NCBI GenBank assembly: GCA_022495995.1
Contig: JAFEMH010005380.1
Coordinates: forward strand, 101,153-165,152
From: Adenophora triphylla var. japonica
Taxonomy: Eukaryota; Streptophyta; Magnoliopsida; Asterales; Campanulaceae
Direction: 5' to 3'
DNA length: 64,000 nucleotides
The position numbers and the translations under genes are program-made. Shown piece by piece: positions 1-11,472 of this stretch; positions within the stretch are counted from its first letter, which is position 1, and each line of letters opens with the position of its first letter. The notes beneath the pieces are model-generated. The model saw nothing but the letters and a program-made list of their open reading frames with translations, ran no database searches and was not told where the DNA came from.

Positions 1-641
1 TTTTTCTGTACACATTCACATTCTATTAATATTTAGAAATGTGGCACTTATTTCAAGATGAATAAAAAAAAAAGCGCAATAACCTACCAGACGGAGGGAG
101 TATGATCGAACATAACATGCAACAACCTACGAGACGGAGGGAGTATGATCGAACATAACAACCTACGATATGGAGGGAGTAAGATCGAAAATAACATACG
201 CAAGTACTACATGTATACACCACCATGTACCTGAAAACAGTAAAAAGAGTAATGAAAATACCTCATTGTTACTTGAAAAGTCGATACATCCATTAAACTT
301 TTCTTGACAAGAATATTTGAAACGGAACAAATTACATCCATATGGAGTCAATTGTGACACTTATTATCCAATGGTGGGAGTAAAATCAAACATAACATAC
401 CAAAGTACATGGGTATACACTATGTACTTGAAGAGTCCACATGACAATAATTTCACTAAACTTTTCTTGATAAAAATTCTTGATTAATTGAACTGCCAAA
501 AAAGGGGTTCCTGAATGGTGCAATGGTGGCTAAACAGCACATTTCAATCCCATACAAAAACAAAGAAAATCTTCACCACTCACCAAACAAGATTTAATAA
601 CAGCTGACCCTAATAAGAAAAACCTAGACAAAGTTCCGAGG
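1..641. other. Gene-free stretch downstream of caprin-like gene
   Basis: Positions about 86-190 contain three imperfect tandem copies of a unit with GACGGAGGGAGTAtGATCGAA, which look like repeated Stowaway right ends. A further Stowaway-like end lies near 365-380. The segment just left of 642 is the probable 3' UTR of the caprin-like gene. No coding region is supported. Confidence 0.5.
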
Positions 642-3600
642 TTACGACTCACCAACATTAACCCCAGCAGCTTGGTTGTTGTAGGAATTACCCACCGCAC
701 CTCTGCCACCTCTTCCCCTGTTGTTATAGTAGTTCCTCTGATAATAACCTCCTGGCTGGTCGTAGTACTGGTTACGGCCATTCTGGTACGGCCCACCTCC
801 TCTTCTGCCACCACTTCGACCACCACCTCCGTTAGAATAAGCTCTACGACCACCACCTCCGCTGCGACCACCACCCCTTTGGTTTAGGTACGGGCGTCGA
901 GGAGCTTGCTGCGGGTCCCTATACTCTACTCCTGCTTCTGAGTGTGATTTTTCTGATCCTGCTGGAGCAGAGGTTTCAACATAATTTTCCGCATCATACT
1001 CATCCTGCAGAACGAAAGGACGTCATAATCTAGTAAATTAGTCCCATTTACCATTTTTGTTTGTCCCAAAAAGATAGTTCCATTTCTAAAACTAGTAGGT
1101 ATTAAAATCATTGAACTTCCATAAATTGCCCAACAAGGAAGAAGAGGGAGAGAAAGAGACTTGTGTTCAATGAGAAAGATTGCTAGGGGAGTAATGGAGT
1201 AATAAAGGGCAAAAACCCCGGTGCGCCAAGCGGGGGTTGGGAGAGGAAAATGAAAATGAAAATAGGTTGTTATAGGGGTTGAATAGTCAAATGGGACTAT
1301 CATTATGGGACGGAGGGAGTAATATAAAAGTAACAGTAGTGTTACAAAATATTACCTTCGTCCCCCACAAAGATAGTCCTATTTTCTATTTTTGATTGTC
1401 CTATAAAGATAGTCCCATTACTAAAATAGAGGGGTTAAAATCATTTTGTAATAAGAGGACTATGTTGAGGGTAGCTTTGTACATGAGAATATGATGTTAA
1501 TATGTTTAAATAGTCAATTGAGACTATCATTATAGAATGGAGGGGGTATGGGGGAAAGGGTGAAAATTGCACCTTATGCAGTTCCTCCACCGGACCAGAT
1601 TGTTCATCAGAAGTTACGCTTCCTTGATAATCTACAACTTCATTTTCCTGAAAAACGGTAGCATTGACAATGTTACAGGATCAGTAGACGTAGAATATAA
1701 AGCATGCTGGAAAACTTGTACTTGCAGGACCAAAAAAAGAAGGAAATTTTCCTTCTTTTTTTTCATATATATTGTACTTCTCTATGCTATATTCAGCTGA
1801 AGTTACATCCTTCTTGTATGCCACGTGATAATATAAGGTTTCAGAAAACTAAGGGAGAAAAGAACAAGTGGAGATACTTTTGAGATAAATGAAAAATGAA
1901 AGCAAGAGTTAGGTAGTTATACATGGCCAACAAGCACAAGACAAAGATTTCCTAGAGCACATGCAACTGCTAATATAAAGCCACAAGACCATACAAGGAT
2001 GCTTTAATGATAAATGTGATCGCATTTTCATATCCAAAAGTCTTTGCCACAAATATTGGGGTCAGACGTGCACTCTTTCTTTTACATATGCACTCTGAGC
2101 ACACAAGAAAATCAAAATGGCCAAAGTGCAAGAACTATAATCATCAATCAGACTTCAGATATACTTGCATGTTACTGACCATTCTTCGATTCAGTGACAA
2201 TATCTATCTTGGAAGCCAAAGGAATAAATTTTACTGCAATTTTCAGAAAAGGTGTGGACAATGAAGTCACATCCTTAAAAGTTTGTGTGTCATCTATGAC
2301 CATGTTTCGGAAAATATAACCTTTCTTGTAAGACCCAAACTAGTGGAAAAGTAAAAGCCACTGATACAAGTCCACAACTGGCAAGGCATTCTATGTAAAC
2401 CATTTAGCTATGCACCACATTTACTTACAGAGAAAGATCTCTATATGATTGTATCTCTTTTATAGGTAAATGTAGGCCACATGGGAGCTGGAACCAAGGA
2501 CCTCAAGGTAAAAGCAAATACCAGTCCATATCCGGCAATACATTTTAAGTACACCATTTAGCTATGAACCATATTTACTTCAGAGGAGAATATTCATCCA
2601 ATTTTATTGTTTGGTAGGTAAGTAATGCTCCCAAGAATGGGGGCCTGGAATAAAGGACTCCATGCTCTTTTACCTTGAGTACCTCACTATTTCACAGACC
2701 TCAATCATCGACAGGGCATCAGCCCAAAATTCATATAAGAATCTCATCTTAATCCAAGTTGGACTTTATCCTACCTTTCTCCAATTATAAGAATCTCATT
2801 TAATCATATACACATAGTATGTGTTGTGTGTGTGTAGATAGAAAGATTAATTATAATCAGTGCCAAGTAAAAATCGAAATCATCAACTTGATTCAGAAAA
2901 GAAAAGAAAAAAAGATAAATTATTACCAGGTAAGACAAAAACGAAATACGAGAAAATGCTATGATGCCAAAACCTATATTGCAAGTGTTCTAATGCGCCA
3001 CCAACTGAAGCTATATTCCAAAGTTAAATAAGAAATCTTCAGCATTTGGTTCCTTAAGAGTTCATATTTCTCTTTCACTTACGGCTGAGGAACCTATATT
3101 GTTATTTTAAGCCTTAAATTCCCTGTGCGACTACCTACGCTACGTTTATCTTCTATTTTCCGCCAAGATACAAATTTGCAGTTGTATTCCTACTTTAATG
3201 ATAAGCCAAAGAACCATTGAATACGTACCTTAGATAAGAAATCTTCAGCATTTAGTTCCTTAGAGTTTATATTTATCTTTCACTTACGGCTTGAGGAACC
3301 TACATTGTTATTTAATTCCCAGTGCAGACTACCTATGCTCCGTTTATCGTCTATTTGCTGCCAAGATACAATTTTGCAGTTGTATTCCTACTTTAATGAT
3401 AAGCGAAAGAACCATTAAAACAAGTACCCTTCTAACATAGCAAATGTATATTTCTGTTTACTAATCTCATCCCTTCATCATTAAAGCCTGAACACCATAA
3501 ACAGCAATGAATCATAAGTTATCAATAGAAGTGTTTGTTTGTATACTTGCTTCATTAGAGCTTCCTTATCTAACATCTGCATTACAAAGCTTTGTGGAAG

Positions 3601-6600
3601 AACAAAAAATCCAATAAAAAGAATGCTTGCACATATATTTGTACGCGAGTCCATGCCCATAGACTTCATGTGTATATAATAGGTGACGGGTAGGCATACA
3701 GAAAAACCAAATAGCCTCCCTAAATGACTAAATAGAGTCCCAACAGAAGTCAAAGCGTCAAAAAACAAAGCAGTTGGCTGTCTCCGAAACATAAGTCGAC
3801 AAATCTTGGAAACAATGGAACCCCCAAACCCACCCCCATAATAAGTGCAACAGCAGCCACCAATCCTCTGAATCAATAACAATCATTAACATCCACAACA
3901 CTGCACCTCACTCCCACCAAACCTGACTATCCTCTATGATAAGAATAGCCCCCGCTACTATCTTCCCAATAACTGCAAGATCAATTTACTCCTCAGCGTC
4001 AAACCCTGGGTAGGTAACATCTTCCTTTGAGCCACAAAATATCATATTTCAATGCATATAATTAACTCTTGCACACTCCTCCCTTGATTTTTACATGCTA
4101 CATCGCAATCTTTGTTTATGCATCCAAACTATATAAGTGAATGCAGTGTACAGTATGCAAATTAAAAGAAATCTGAGATGTGCTCAGCTCAGATTTTACA
4201 AGAGATCATGAGCTGCAGTTGCGTAGTTAAAAGTAGTTAATAAGAAAAAACACATGTACATAAACCACACATTATCCAATTTTGAAAGTATGATTACTCA
4301 CTATGGAGCTCATTGCATTTAAGAGGATAAATAATAACACTCAGTGGATGGACGAGGAAGTCACTGTGTATGACAAGAGCTTCTAACATGCTGGAAGCTA
4401 TATGCAACTCATCCTTCAGATGCTAGAAAGTGACAACATTGGTACATAGGTACACTTGACCGTAATGAAATTATTTTCCTTTTACTCTTTGTCAATCCAT
4501 ATACTCTCGGTCAGCGATAGTTTATGATTCTTGATTGCATACACAAGTAACATAGACTATAAAACAAATTTGACGATTGTACGAGTACTATTGTACTTCC
4601 ACTTTCTGGTTTTATGCACATACATACTTCTATGGCTCGAGATGACAAGGTATCCAATTTTAGTGTCAATGGAGTCGATTAGCCCGTTCGAAGGCCAACT
4701 CAGTGAGGTACACAAACACAAAAACAAGAAAAAAAAAAATAGAACAGTTAAAGAATAAAGATGCATCTTCAAGCACTCTTTACATCATACACACTTGCAA
4801 CTCGTGTTTACAAGGGACCTAATAGATGTTTTGCTTGATAAATAGGTAAACCTGGATAACAACTCAACCCTCTGTCAGGCAAATTTAGCCGGCAATCACA
4901 TAAAATAGACACAACAGGCTTAAAATGTCAATGTATCACCTTAAGCAATGTAGCCCACTGCAATAGGATGACCCTTCAAAAACAAAACCGAGTGTATGGT
5001 TTGTTGTTTTTGTTAATTAACACCCAAATTCACAAAACAACAATCCAAATTCTCGATTTTAATTGGAAGAGTCGTTCTGTCGTAGAAGGTTAGATTGTCG
5101 AAGGTGATGTATAGACTTTATAAGGCTATTTGTGTTAGTCTTATGTGATTGGCTGCTAAATGGGTCTGAAAGAGGGTTGAGTTCCATTCTTTCTGTCGAA
5201 CATTTATTAGAACCCTTAGGGCAACCTTAGTGGTAAAATTGAGAGCTCTATAGAAAAGCTCTAAGCCATGTGTACTGCCCCATCAACGGAGAGAGAAGAG
5301 AAATGGGAGCCTTTTGCATCAACCGGTTTATGCTCTGACAGTTTTTTTTTCTTTTCAAATTGATCAACTTGCTTTAAAAAAAATAGTATTTCATTGTTCC
5401 AAAATAAATGTTCATTTTTTAATTTTTTTAACCAAAATAAATATCATTTTTAAAAAAAAAAAGTGTTCCTAAAAAGCTTTTAAAGAGGTTTATGGGTGTG
5501 AGGGAAAAAGTTGTTAAAGGGTTTATAGAAATGAGAGGGGATAAAATGGTGACGTGGCGGACTCATAAACCCCTTGAAGGGGTTTATGAGTAAGGATGCC
5601 CTTAGTATGTACAAATCTCAAAATCATAATTGTGAAATAGTGACTTCATAAAACACAACATCTATAAACAACTTCCACACAGAATGGAGTATGCTACAAG
5701 AGTTTTGCAGCCAAAAAATGAAGGAAGCGAATTGTAGCATGTCATTGGTGAAATCCAATCGAATCTTGTTCTTTCAGAAAACGGGGATAACATTTCAAAA
5801 TTGCACAAGACGAAGCACAGGTCATACCTACTGAGTACAACGACAAGGCATTATAGTTACTATGTATAAGTAGCGACACAGTGCCATAATATTGAATGTT
5901 TCAGGTAAAAAAAAACAGAATATATCAACCATTCTATAAAAGAGCAATTAGCAAAACAAGACAGTACCTGCTGCTCATACTGAGCAACCGACCCATCTAT
6001 TTGTGCTGGCACCTGAAAAGAAGTATAATTGCCAGCAGCAGCCGCAGCCACATCAACTGGAGCTTTCATCTCAGGCGTAATTGTGAAGTAATTTGACCCC
6101 ATAATCTTTGTCAACTTCTCCCTCAATCCAGCATCTACATAATCAAAAAAAAATCAGTCAGGTCAAATTCAAAAGGCAGAACAATTAAAAACCCCCAAGT
6201 ATACAGTAACACAGAAACCTACAAGTAACAGTTGAGTTCACATCGATAGGCTGGTCAGACTTTTCAAGCCAAAGCTTTGCGTGCTCAATGCATCTCTGTA
6301 AAGCATTTTGATGGGACAAACTCGACGCACCAGGCCTTGAAATCAAAAGGCTTCCCATGGCTGAAATCAAGTCCAAGTCTCTCTCACCAAGCATATCAGT
6401 AGAGTCATCGTCCGTTACATAATCATAAGCCAAACAGCATTCCCTCTCATGCGCTCTAGTAAGCATAATCGAATGGAAATCATTCTGCGATTTCACATCA
6501 AACATGCTACCAAAATAGATCAAATTCAATAGATCTTCAACAAATAGGGTTTTATCATCCAGCACCACCTCCTCAAATTGACTAGTCTCCTGTTGTTGCT

Positions 6601-6922
6601 CACTCTTTTCCTCCTCGTCGCCATGGTCTAGGTTTTGTTCGACCATACCCTCGGCCTCGCGACGCTCAATAGCGAGGGCAATTTCCTCGTTCACGGCGAC
6701 GGATAGCGGCTGCTTCAGCTTCTCGAGCTCATCAATAGCGGCGGCAATCGAAGGCTTAGAGCGAAGCGTTTCCTCCTGTTCCTTGTTGATTGGCTTACCC
6801 TGAGCGATGCCTTCTTCCATTTGAGTAATCCGGTTGAGCTTCTTGCGTAGAGCACGGAGACGCTTGTTGATAAAATTGAGAACTGGTCCATCTGAAACGT
6901 CAGAAGTCGTTGATGCCGCCAT
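642..6922 (-). CDS. Caprin-like glycine-rich (RGG-box) RNA-binding protein, 4 exons, 434 aa
   Basis: Exons on the minus strand: 6922-6223, 6134-5968, 1647-1573 and 1004-642 (stop). All joins are GT-AG and in phase, giving 1305 nt. The N-terminus begins MAASTTSDVSDGP and continues with a basic helical segment (RLRALRKKLNRITQMEEG, near residues 21-38) then NKEQEE, which matches the layout of the caprin HR1 dimerisation region. An acidic, Gln-rich stretch follows (about residues 95-115). The last exon is an RGG/GGGGR-rich tail with YQNGRNQYYDQPGGYY. This domain order matches the Arabidopsis glycine-rich protein I remember as At1g27090 (about 420 aa). Caprins bind mRNA and stress-granule partners in the cytoplasm; that role in plants is inferred. 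Intron 2 is 4.3 kb and carries a tandem duplication and a TTA-flanked MITE; intron 3 carries two related Stowaway-like copies. The small third exon (25 codons) joins smoothly in sense (EELHK to DEYDAE). An extra small exon near 3547-3580 cannot be excluded. Confidence 0.86.
1035..1321. mobile_element. Stowaway-like MITE in intron 3 of caprin-like gene
   Basis: The right end is GGGACGGAGGGAGTA at 1307-1321. Its neighbouring arm (AAATGGGACTATCATTAT) is mirrored by AGTCCCATTT sequences at the left. The left terminus is degraded, so its coordinate is approximate. Confidence 0.6.
1353..1548. mobile_element. Second related Stowaway-like MITE in the same intron
   Basis: The left end TACCTTCGTCCCCCACAAAG and right end GAATGGAGGGGGTA are degenerate Stowaway termini. 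The subterminal AAGATAGTCC / AGACTATCAT sequences match the neighbouring copy at 1035-1321, so both belong to one subfamily. Confidence 0.6.
3033..3430. repeat. Two-copy tandem duplication (about 200 bp) in intron 2
   Basis: Copy 1 (about 3033-3232) and copy 2 (about 3235-3430) both start with AAGAAATCTTCAGCATTT and end with CTTTAATGATAAGC followed by AAAGAACCATT. They share most bases, with scattered substitutions and short deletions. No function is visible. Confidence 0.8.
5219..5601. mobile_element. Tourist-like (PIF/Harbinger) MITE, TSD TTA
   Basis: Left end GGGCAACCTTAGTGG and right end, read inward, GGGCATCCTTACTCA are near-perfect inverted termini. They are flanked by TTA at 5216-5218 and 5602-5604. 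The interior near the right end has its own hairpin (AAACCCCTTGAAGGGGTTT). It lies within intron 2 of the caprin-like gene. Confidence 0.7.
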
Positions 6923-7155
6923 TGTCGGTAAGGGGATTGTGAGATAAAGGATGGGGAGGATGTTAACGCCGCCGATGACAGCGGTGGCGGGAGATGGAGG
7001 CGAGGGTTTTAGGGGTGAGGAAATAAGGAGGAAGCGGCGATGAGGGGATTTGAAGAGTTGAGGAGTAAAGAGTAAAGAAGAAACAACTGGGTCGGGGGAG
7101 TTGAGTGGTTATTATAGCACAATCTGGGCAAAAGTTTGCGATGTACGGAGAGTTA

Positions 7156-7341
7156 GCTCCTTTTGTTTGGGGAAAATGTTTTTCGAAAAATATTTTTCTC
7201 ATTTTTTGGTGTTTGTTTCGCACCAGAAAATGGGGAAAACTTTATTTTTATCTTATTTTCCGGAAAATATTTTCATTTTCCAGAAAACATTTTATCGAAA
7301 ATCATTTTTCGGAAAATGTTTTACGCTAAACAAACGGAGCC
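7156..7341. mobile_element. Tourist-like MITE rich in GGAAAAT repeats, TSD TTA
   Basis: Ends GCTCCTTTTGTTTGG and, read inward from the right, GGCTCCGTTTGTTTAGC form an inverted repeat flanked by TTA (7153-7155 and 7342-7344). The interior is made of GGAAAAT/ATTTTCC motifs. It lies just upstream of the caprin-like gene's start. Confidence 0.65.
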
Positions 7342-7434
7342 TTATATTTTCACCCACTTGCTCTATCTTTTACCATAATATCATAAATAACTAGTAGTAG
7401 TGACTAGTGATCGGGAAGGTAAATTAATCGGATT

Positions 7435-7590
7435 TTTTTATTCGATTCGATATTCGAATTTAATATTTGATATTCGTATTCGAAAAATTTGAATTTGAAT
7501 TCGAATTCAAATTTTTATTTTGATTAGATAAATATTCGAATTCGAATAATATCTCACGATATTCGATTTGAGTATTCGCGAATATTATTT
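7435..7590. repeat. ATTCGAAT-rich palindromic low-complexity block
   Basis: The block is built from many overlapping copies of ATTCGAAT, GAATTTGAATTCGAATTC and ATATTCG, each its own reverse complement or nearly so. No open frame or terminal repeat is clear. Confidence 0.7.
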
Positions 7591-7600
7591 CAATAATATA

Positions 7601-7877
7601 TACTCCCTCCGTCCCAACAATTACTTCCACTTTTTTAAAAATCACGCAAATTAAGGAAATGGGAGGGAAGTAAAGATGTTGTGAGTGTAATTTGAAAATA
7701 GGAGAGAGAATGAGTGGAGGAATAGTAAATTATAATAGTGTTGTGAGTATTAAAATAATGAGGAGAGAGAATGAGTGGAGGAAATAGTAAAGATTCCTTT
7801 GCCAAAAAAGGAAAGTGGAAGCTATTAGCGGGACACCCAAAATGGCAAAAAGGGAAGCTCTTATTGGGACGGAGGGA

Positions 7878-7880
<3 letters not shown>
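7601..7880. mobile_element. Stowaway MITE
   Basis: Termini are TACTCCCTCCGTCCCAACAA at the left and TTATTGGGACGGAGGGAGTA at the right, an almost perfect inverted repeat, with TA at each edge. The internal sequence is typical of the GAGAGAGAATGAGTGGA-bearing subfamily seen elsewhere in the window. Confidence 0.88.

Positions 7881-7955
<75 letters not shown>
7879..7955. repeat. (TA)n microsatellite between two MITEs
   Basis: About 38 uninterrupted TA dinucleotides join the right end of one Stowaway element to the left end of the next. The TA target site probably seeded the expansion. Confidence 0.95.
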
Positions 7956-8522
7956 TCCCTCCGACCTCAACCTAAGTGCACATTTTGACTTTTCACGTAA
8001 ATTAAGAAGAAAATATTACTCCCTCCGTCCCAGCAAGAGTGTCACCCTTTTAGGGGTGGCACGCAAATTAAGAAAAAAAGTGAGAAGAAAAAATGTTGTG
8101 AGTGTAATTTGAAAATAGGAGAGGGAATTAGTGGAGGAAATAGTGAATTTAAAAAGTGTTGTGAGTGTAGAGGAGAGATAATTAGTGGAGGGAATAGTGG
8201 ATGGGATAATAGAATATTAATAAAACATTTCCTTTTTAGGAAAGGTGACGCTTCAAACGGGACGCCATTTTGAGTAAAAAGTGACGCTTCTGCTGGGACG
8301 GAGGGAGTATATTGAAAGTGTTGTGAGTGTGAAAGTAAAATAGGAGAGAGAATGAGTGAAGGGAATAGTAAATTATAATGGTGTTGTGAGTATTAAAATA
8401 ATGTAGGAGAGAGAATGAGTGGAGAGAATAGTAAAGATTCCTTTCCAATTTAGAAAATGTGCACGTAGGTTTGAGACGCTCAAAATGGAAAGTGTGCACT
8501 TAGGTTGGGGACGGAGGGAGTA
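7954..8522. mobile_element. Outer Stowaway MITE carrying a nested copy
   Basis: Left end TACTCCCTCCGACCTCAACC and right end GGTTGGGGACGGAGGGAGTA pair with each other. A second Stowaway element (8017-8310) interrupts it after about 60 bp. Confidence 0.85.
8017..8310. mobile_element. Nested Stowaway MITE
   Basis: Left end TACTCCCTCCGTCCCAGCAA and right end TGCTGGGACGGAGGGAGTA pair perfectly over the terminal bases. It is inserted at a TA inside the element spanning 7954-8522. Confidence 0.87.
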
Positions 8523-8532
8523 TATATATATA

Positions 8533-8792
8533 TACTCCCTCCGTCCCATAAAACCTTACCCACTTTTGTTTTTTGCGGTCAATACTAATAAACTTTGACC
8601 AAACAAAAATGACAAATTATCGTCATATTGAAAATCTAAAAATTGTTGTTGATAAATCATTTAATGATTTATCAATAACAATTTTTAAAATTTCATTAGA
8701 ATGATTAGTTTGCCATTAATGCTTGGTCAAAGTTCTTTTACATTGATCGTCAATATAGTAAGTGGGTAAGGTTTTAGGGGACGGAGGGAGTA
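8533..8792. mobile_element. Stowaway MITE of a different, long-hairpin subfamily
   Basis: Ends TACTCCCTCCGTCCCATAAA and TTTTAGGGGACGGAGGGAGTA flank matching arms GTGGGTAAGG / CCTTACCCAC and an internal palindrome around ATAAATCATTTAATGATTTAT. The element can fold end to end. Confidence 0.86.
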
Positions 8793-8809
8793 TATATATA
8801 AATTGCTTT

Positions 8810-11030
8810 ACAAACTAAAGGATATGATAATTATGAAGGAAATAATATTATTATAAGTATTAGAACACTAGAAAAAGTTAGTAACAGATCAGGGATGAAA
8901 TATAAAGTTAATATAGAAGGAGTTGTTAACACAATTGCCTCAAAATCTATACAAATAATAGATCCAATCAAAATAGACCCAGAAGAATTAGCAGGACTTG
9001 AATGGTCGCCGAGCGATCTACAAGAACAGGATAACAGTATATTAGTACCAAAACAAAGCTATATCTATGAAGGATTAAATGGAGCACAGAGTTTAAGGTT
9101 CATTAATTTTAAGAAAGAAACACCTACGCATAAAGATAATGAAACAGAGACAGAATACAATTTCCTTGTATTGTCCGACTTCTTCCTAAGAAACTCCTAT
9201 TCTATTGGTCGTTCATTTTCTTGGTACCCAATGGGTATATAGTATAGGTTTTCTTTTAATTTTGACTTTTTCTCCTAGACTTAATTTATTTATTCCACTA
9301 ATTATTTTATCTAGGTCGTTATCTATTGTAGGATAACTAGGATGTGGCTTGTCAATGTTACTTAATAACTTATTTAATTTTTCGATGATCTGTAACAACA
9401 AACATATAATGAAATTAAATAGGATGGGATAAGTCCTATAAGCTTTACTTGTAACTATGTAAGACGTAAACTCAGTAATTTCTTCTTTATTTTCTTCGGC
9501 TTTATATCTTTTGGCGTCGGTTAAGGTCTGTGAATATTCTCTAGACTGTTCCAGTTTTAACTTTCAACTATACTTTTAACTGTAGTTATAACTTGCTCTA
9601 AATTGACTACCTGTTTTTCTACTTTTTGTATAAGGTCTTTAGCTTCTAAGATATGTCTATGCTTAGAGTTTTCTAGTAAATAGCTAATCTATTGAAAATC
9701 CTGTTTTGTAGGTATATGTTTACGAATGAATTCACATTAGATTTCACGAGATTATTATCACAAATAGGACAAGCTATGAATGATGATTTATGTGATAAAT
9801 ATTTTATTAAAATATCCGACGATTTAGGAAGAAATATTCATAAGACATGGAAACAACAGTTCGGTGAAAGAAGAAATCTAGGTATTGGACCTAGAATTAC
9901 TTACACATTTGATGTTGATTATATAAATTCATGTTTTTGTCTAAATCTATTTCTTCTTCTAACTGTATAGTCTGTTGGTTGCTAGTGGATCCTGATCCCC
10001 TTCTTATTATTCTATTAATAAAATTGTCTGATGTAATATCATCTCATATGTTACTAGTTGAATTTCTAGATTCGAAGGACAATTCGAATGGAATGTTTTA
10101 AGATTCGGGCTTAAAAACGCGCCTTTGATTTTTCAAAGATTTATGGATAACATATTTTTAAAATATGAATTTTGTATGGTTTACATAGATGACATTTTAG
10201 TAGCCAACGAAACATTACAGGAGCATGAAAATCATTTAAAACAGGTGTTTAACGAAATAAAAAAGCATGGAATAGTAGTATCAAAAAGAAAAATGAAACT
10301 TTTTAAGAAAAAGATATCCTTTTTAGGATTAGAAATAGGAAACGGGAAAATAGAATTACAACCCTATATTTCAACAAAGATTATTGAGTTTCCCGAAAAA
10401 AATTGAAAATTTAAAACAATTACAAGCCCTTTTAGGATTAGTAAAATTATGCTAGAAAGTTTATATCTAACTTATCAAAACTAGTAGGGCCACTTTATAG
10501 TAAAACAACAAAGAATGGTCAATGTAGTTTTAACAAGGAAGATATTAAACTAGTAAGAGAAATAAAAGAGGTAGTAAAAAGAATTAAACCTTTGGAATTA
10601 CCATTAGTCACAGACTACATTATTATAGAAACAGACGGCTGTAAAGAAGGATGGGGAGCTGTTCTCCTTTGTAAAACAAATAAATACCGCCAAAAATTAG
10701 TGAAAAAGTCTGTACTTATTCTAGCGGAAATTTTAATAAAACATGCTTAAATTGGACCAGATTAAACTATGAAATACAGGCATTAATAAATGCATTAGAA
10801 AAATTCAAAATATTTTTAAATAAGGAATTTACAGTTAGAACAGACTGTGAGGCCATAGTTAAATTTATAAAGAATGATCAAAGTAAAAAGGTTAATAGAA
10901 CTAGATTGATTAACATACAAAATATAATACAAGGAAGCGGTTATATTATAAATTTTGGCATATTAAAAGAAAAAACAATACTATTGCTGATATCTTATCA
11001 AGAAATTTGAACAGGTTGTTCTATGGATAA
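8810..11030 (+). pseudogene. Endogenous pararetrovirus (Caulimoviridae-like), rearranged and broken
   Basis: This is a decayed integrated relative of plant pararetroviruses. An open segment at 8895-9242 (115 codons) is plausibly structural or movement-related but I cannot assign it firmly. Positions about 9213-9690 read better on the minus strand as a Lys/Glu-rich helical protein, which suggests an internal inversion. A further open piece lies at 9692-9970. The clearest part is reverse transcriptase at about 10060-10403, holding the YIDDIL active-site box and a downstream SFLGLEI motif. RNase H-like blocks ([18 protein letters not shown]) follow to about 11020 with frameshifts and stops. No integrase domain is seen, as expected for this family. 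The pieces are out of order, interrupted and cannot encode a complete virus. AT content is higher than in nearby genes. Confidence 0.78.
10060..10403 (+). pseudogene. Pararetroviral reverse transcriptase fragment
   Basis: An open frame runs through a typical RT palm region: an FQRFMDN-like box, then YIDDIL with the catalytic Asp pair, then the thumb-side SFLGLEI motif. It breaks just after 10403, where a frameshift leads into the connection and RNase H region. The fragment lacks the upstream fingers and the protease. Confidence 0.82.
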
Positions 11031-11472
11031 AGACGACAAAATGAAAAGGATTCTACATCCTCAACAGCAAGGGAAAGTTAAAGCTATGGACAGTTCTGAC
11101 AGCAAAAGTGTGAAAACAGAACAACAGGAAAGATACATCATGAAAAACCTAATTGGATATTCTCCATCGTTGATGAGTGAGCATGTTTAAAAATTGCGTA
11201 CGCCCAAGAATCCACCAGCAACGCGGACGACGCACTTCGATCTCTCCACCTTCCGTCTCCTCCTCTCTATCTCTCCCACATCATTCATCCCAAACCAAAA
11301 CAATCTCGCCTCCTTCCGTCTTCTCCTCTCTCGATTCAAGTTAATTGTCACACTATACACCATTATACATATATATCATGGTGTATATGTATTACATTGT
11401 AATTTTCTGTTATTTCCCTTTTTGTTCTCATGCTTGTTGCTTGTTTCTTTTTAATTTTATTTTTATTGCAGT

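Noticed and set aside
530..887. Val/Thr-rich open frames on both strands
   Set aside because: They are shadow frames of the RGG-rich last exon of the caprin-like gene; the true frame gives GGGGR and NGRNQYYD and ends at 642.
3481..3882. 133-codon minus-strand frame in caprin-like intron 2
   Set aside because: It has no recognisable domain and uneven composition, and lies across the intron's duplicated area; no splice evidence except the small candidate exon reported separately.
7635..8112. Proteins with (Tyr-Ile)n tracts
   Set aside because: They are read through a TA microsatellite joining two MITEs. Similar frames at 28.6 and 61.6 kb have the same cause.
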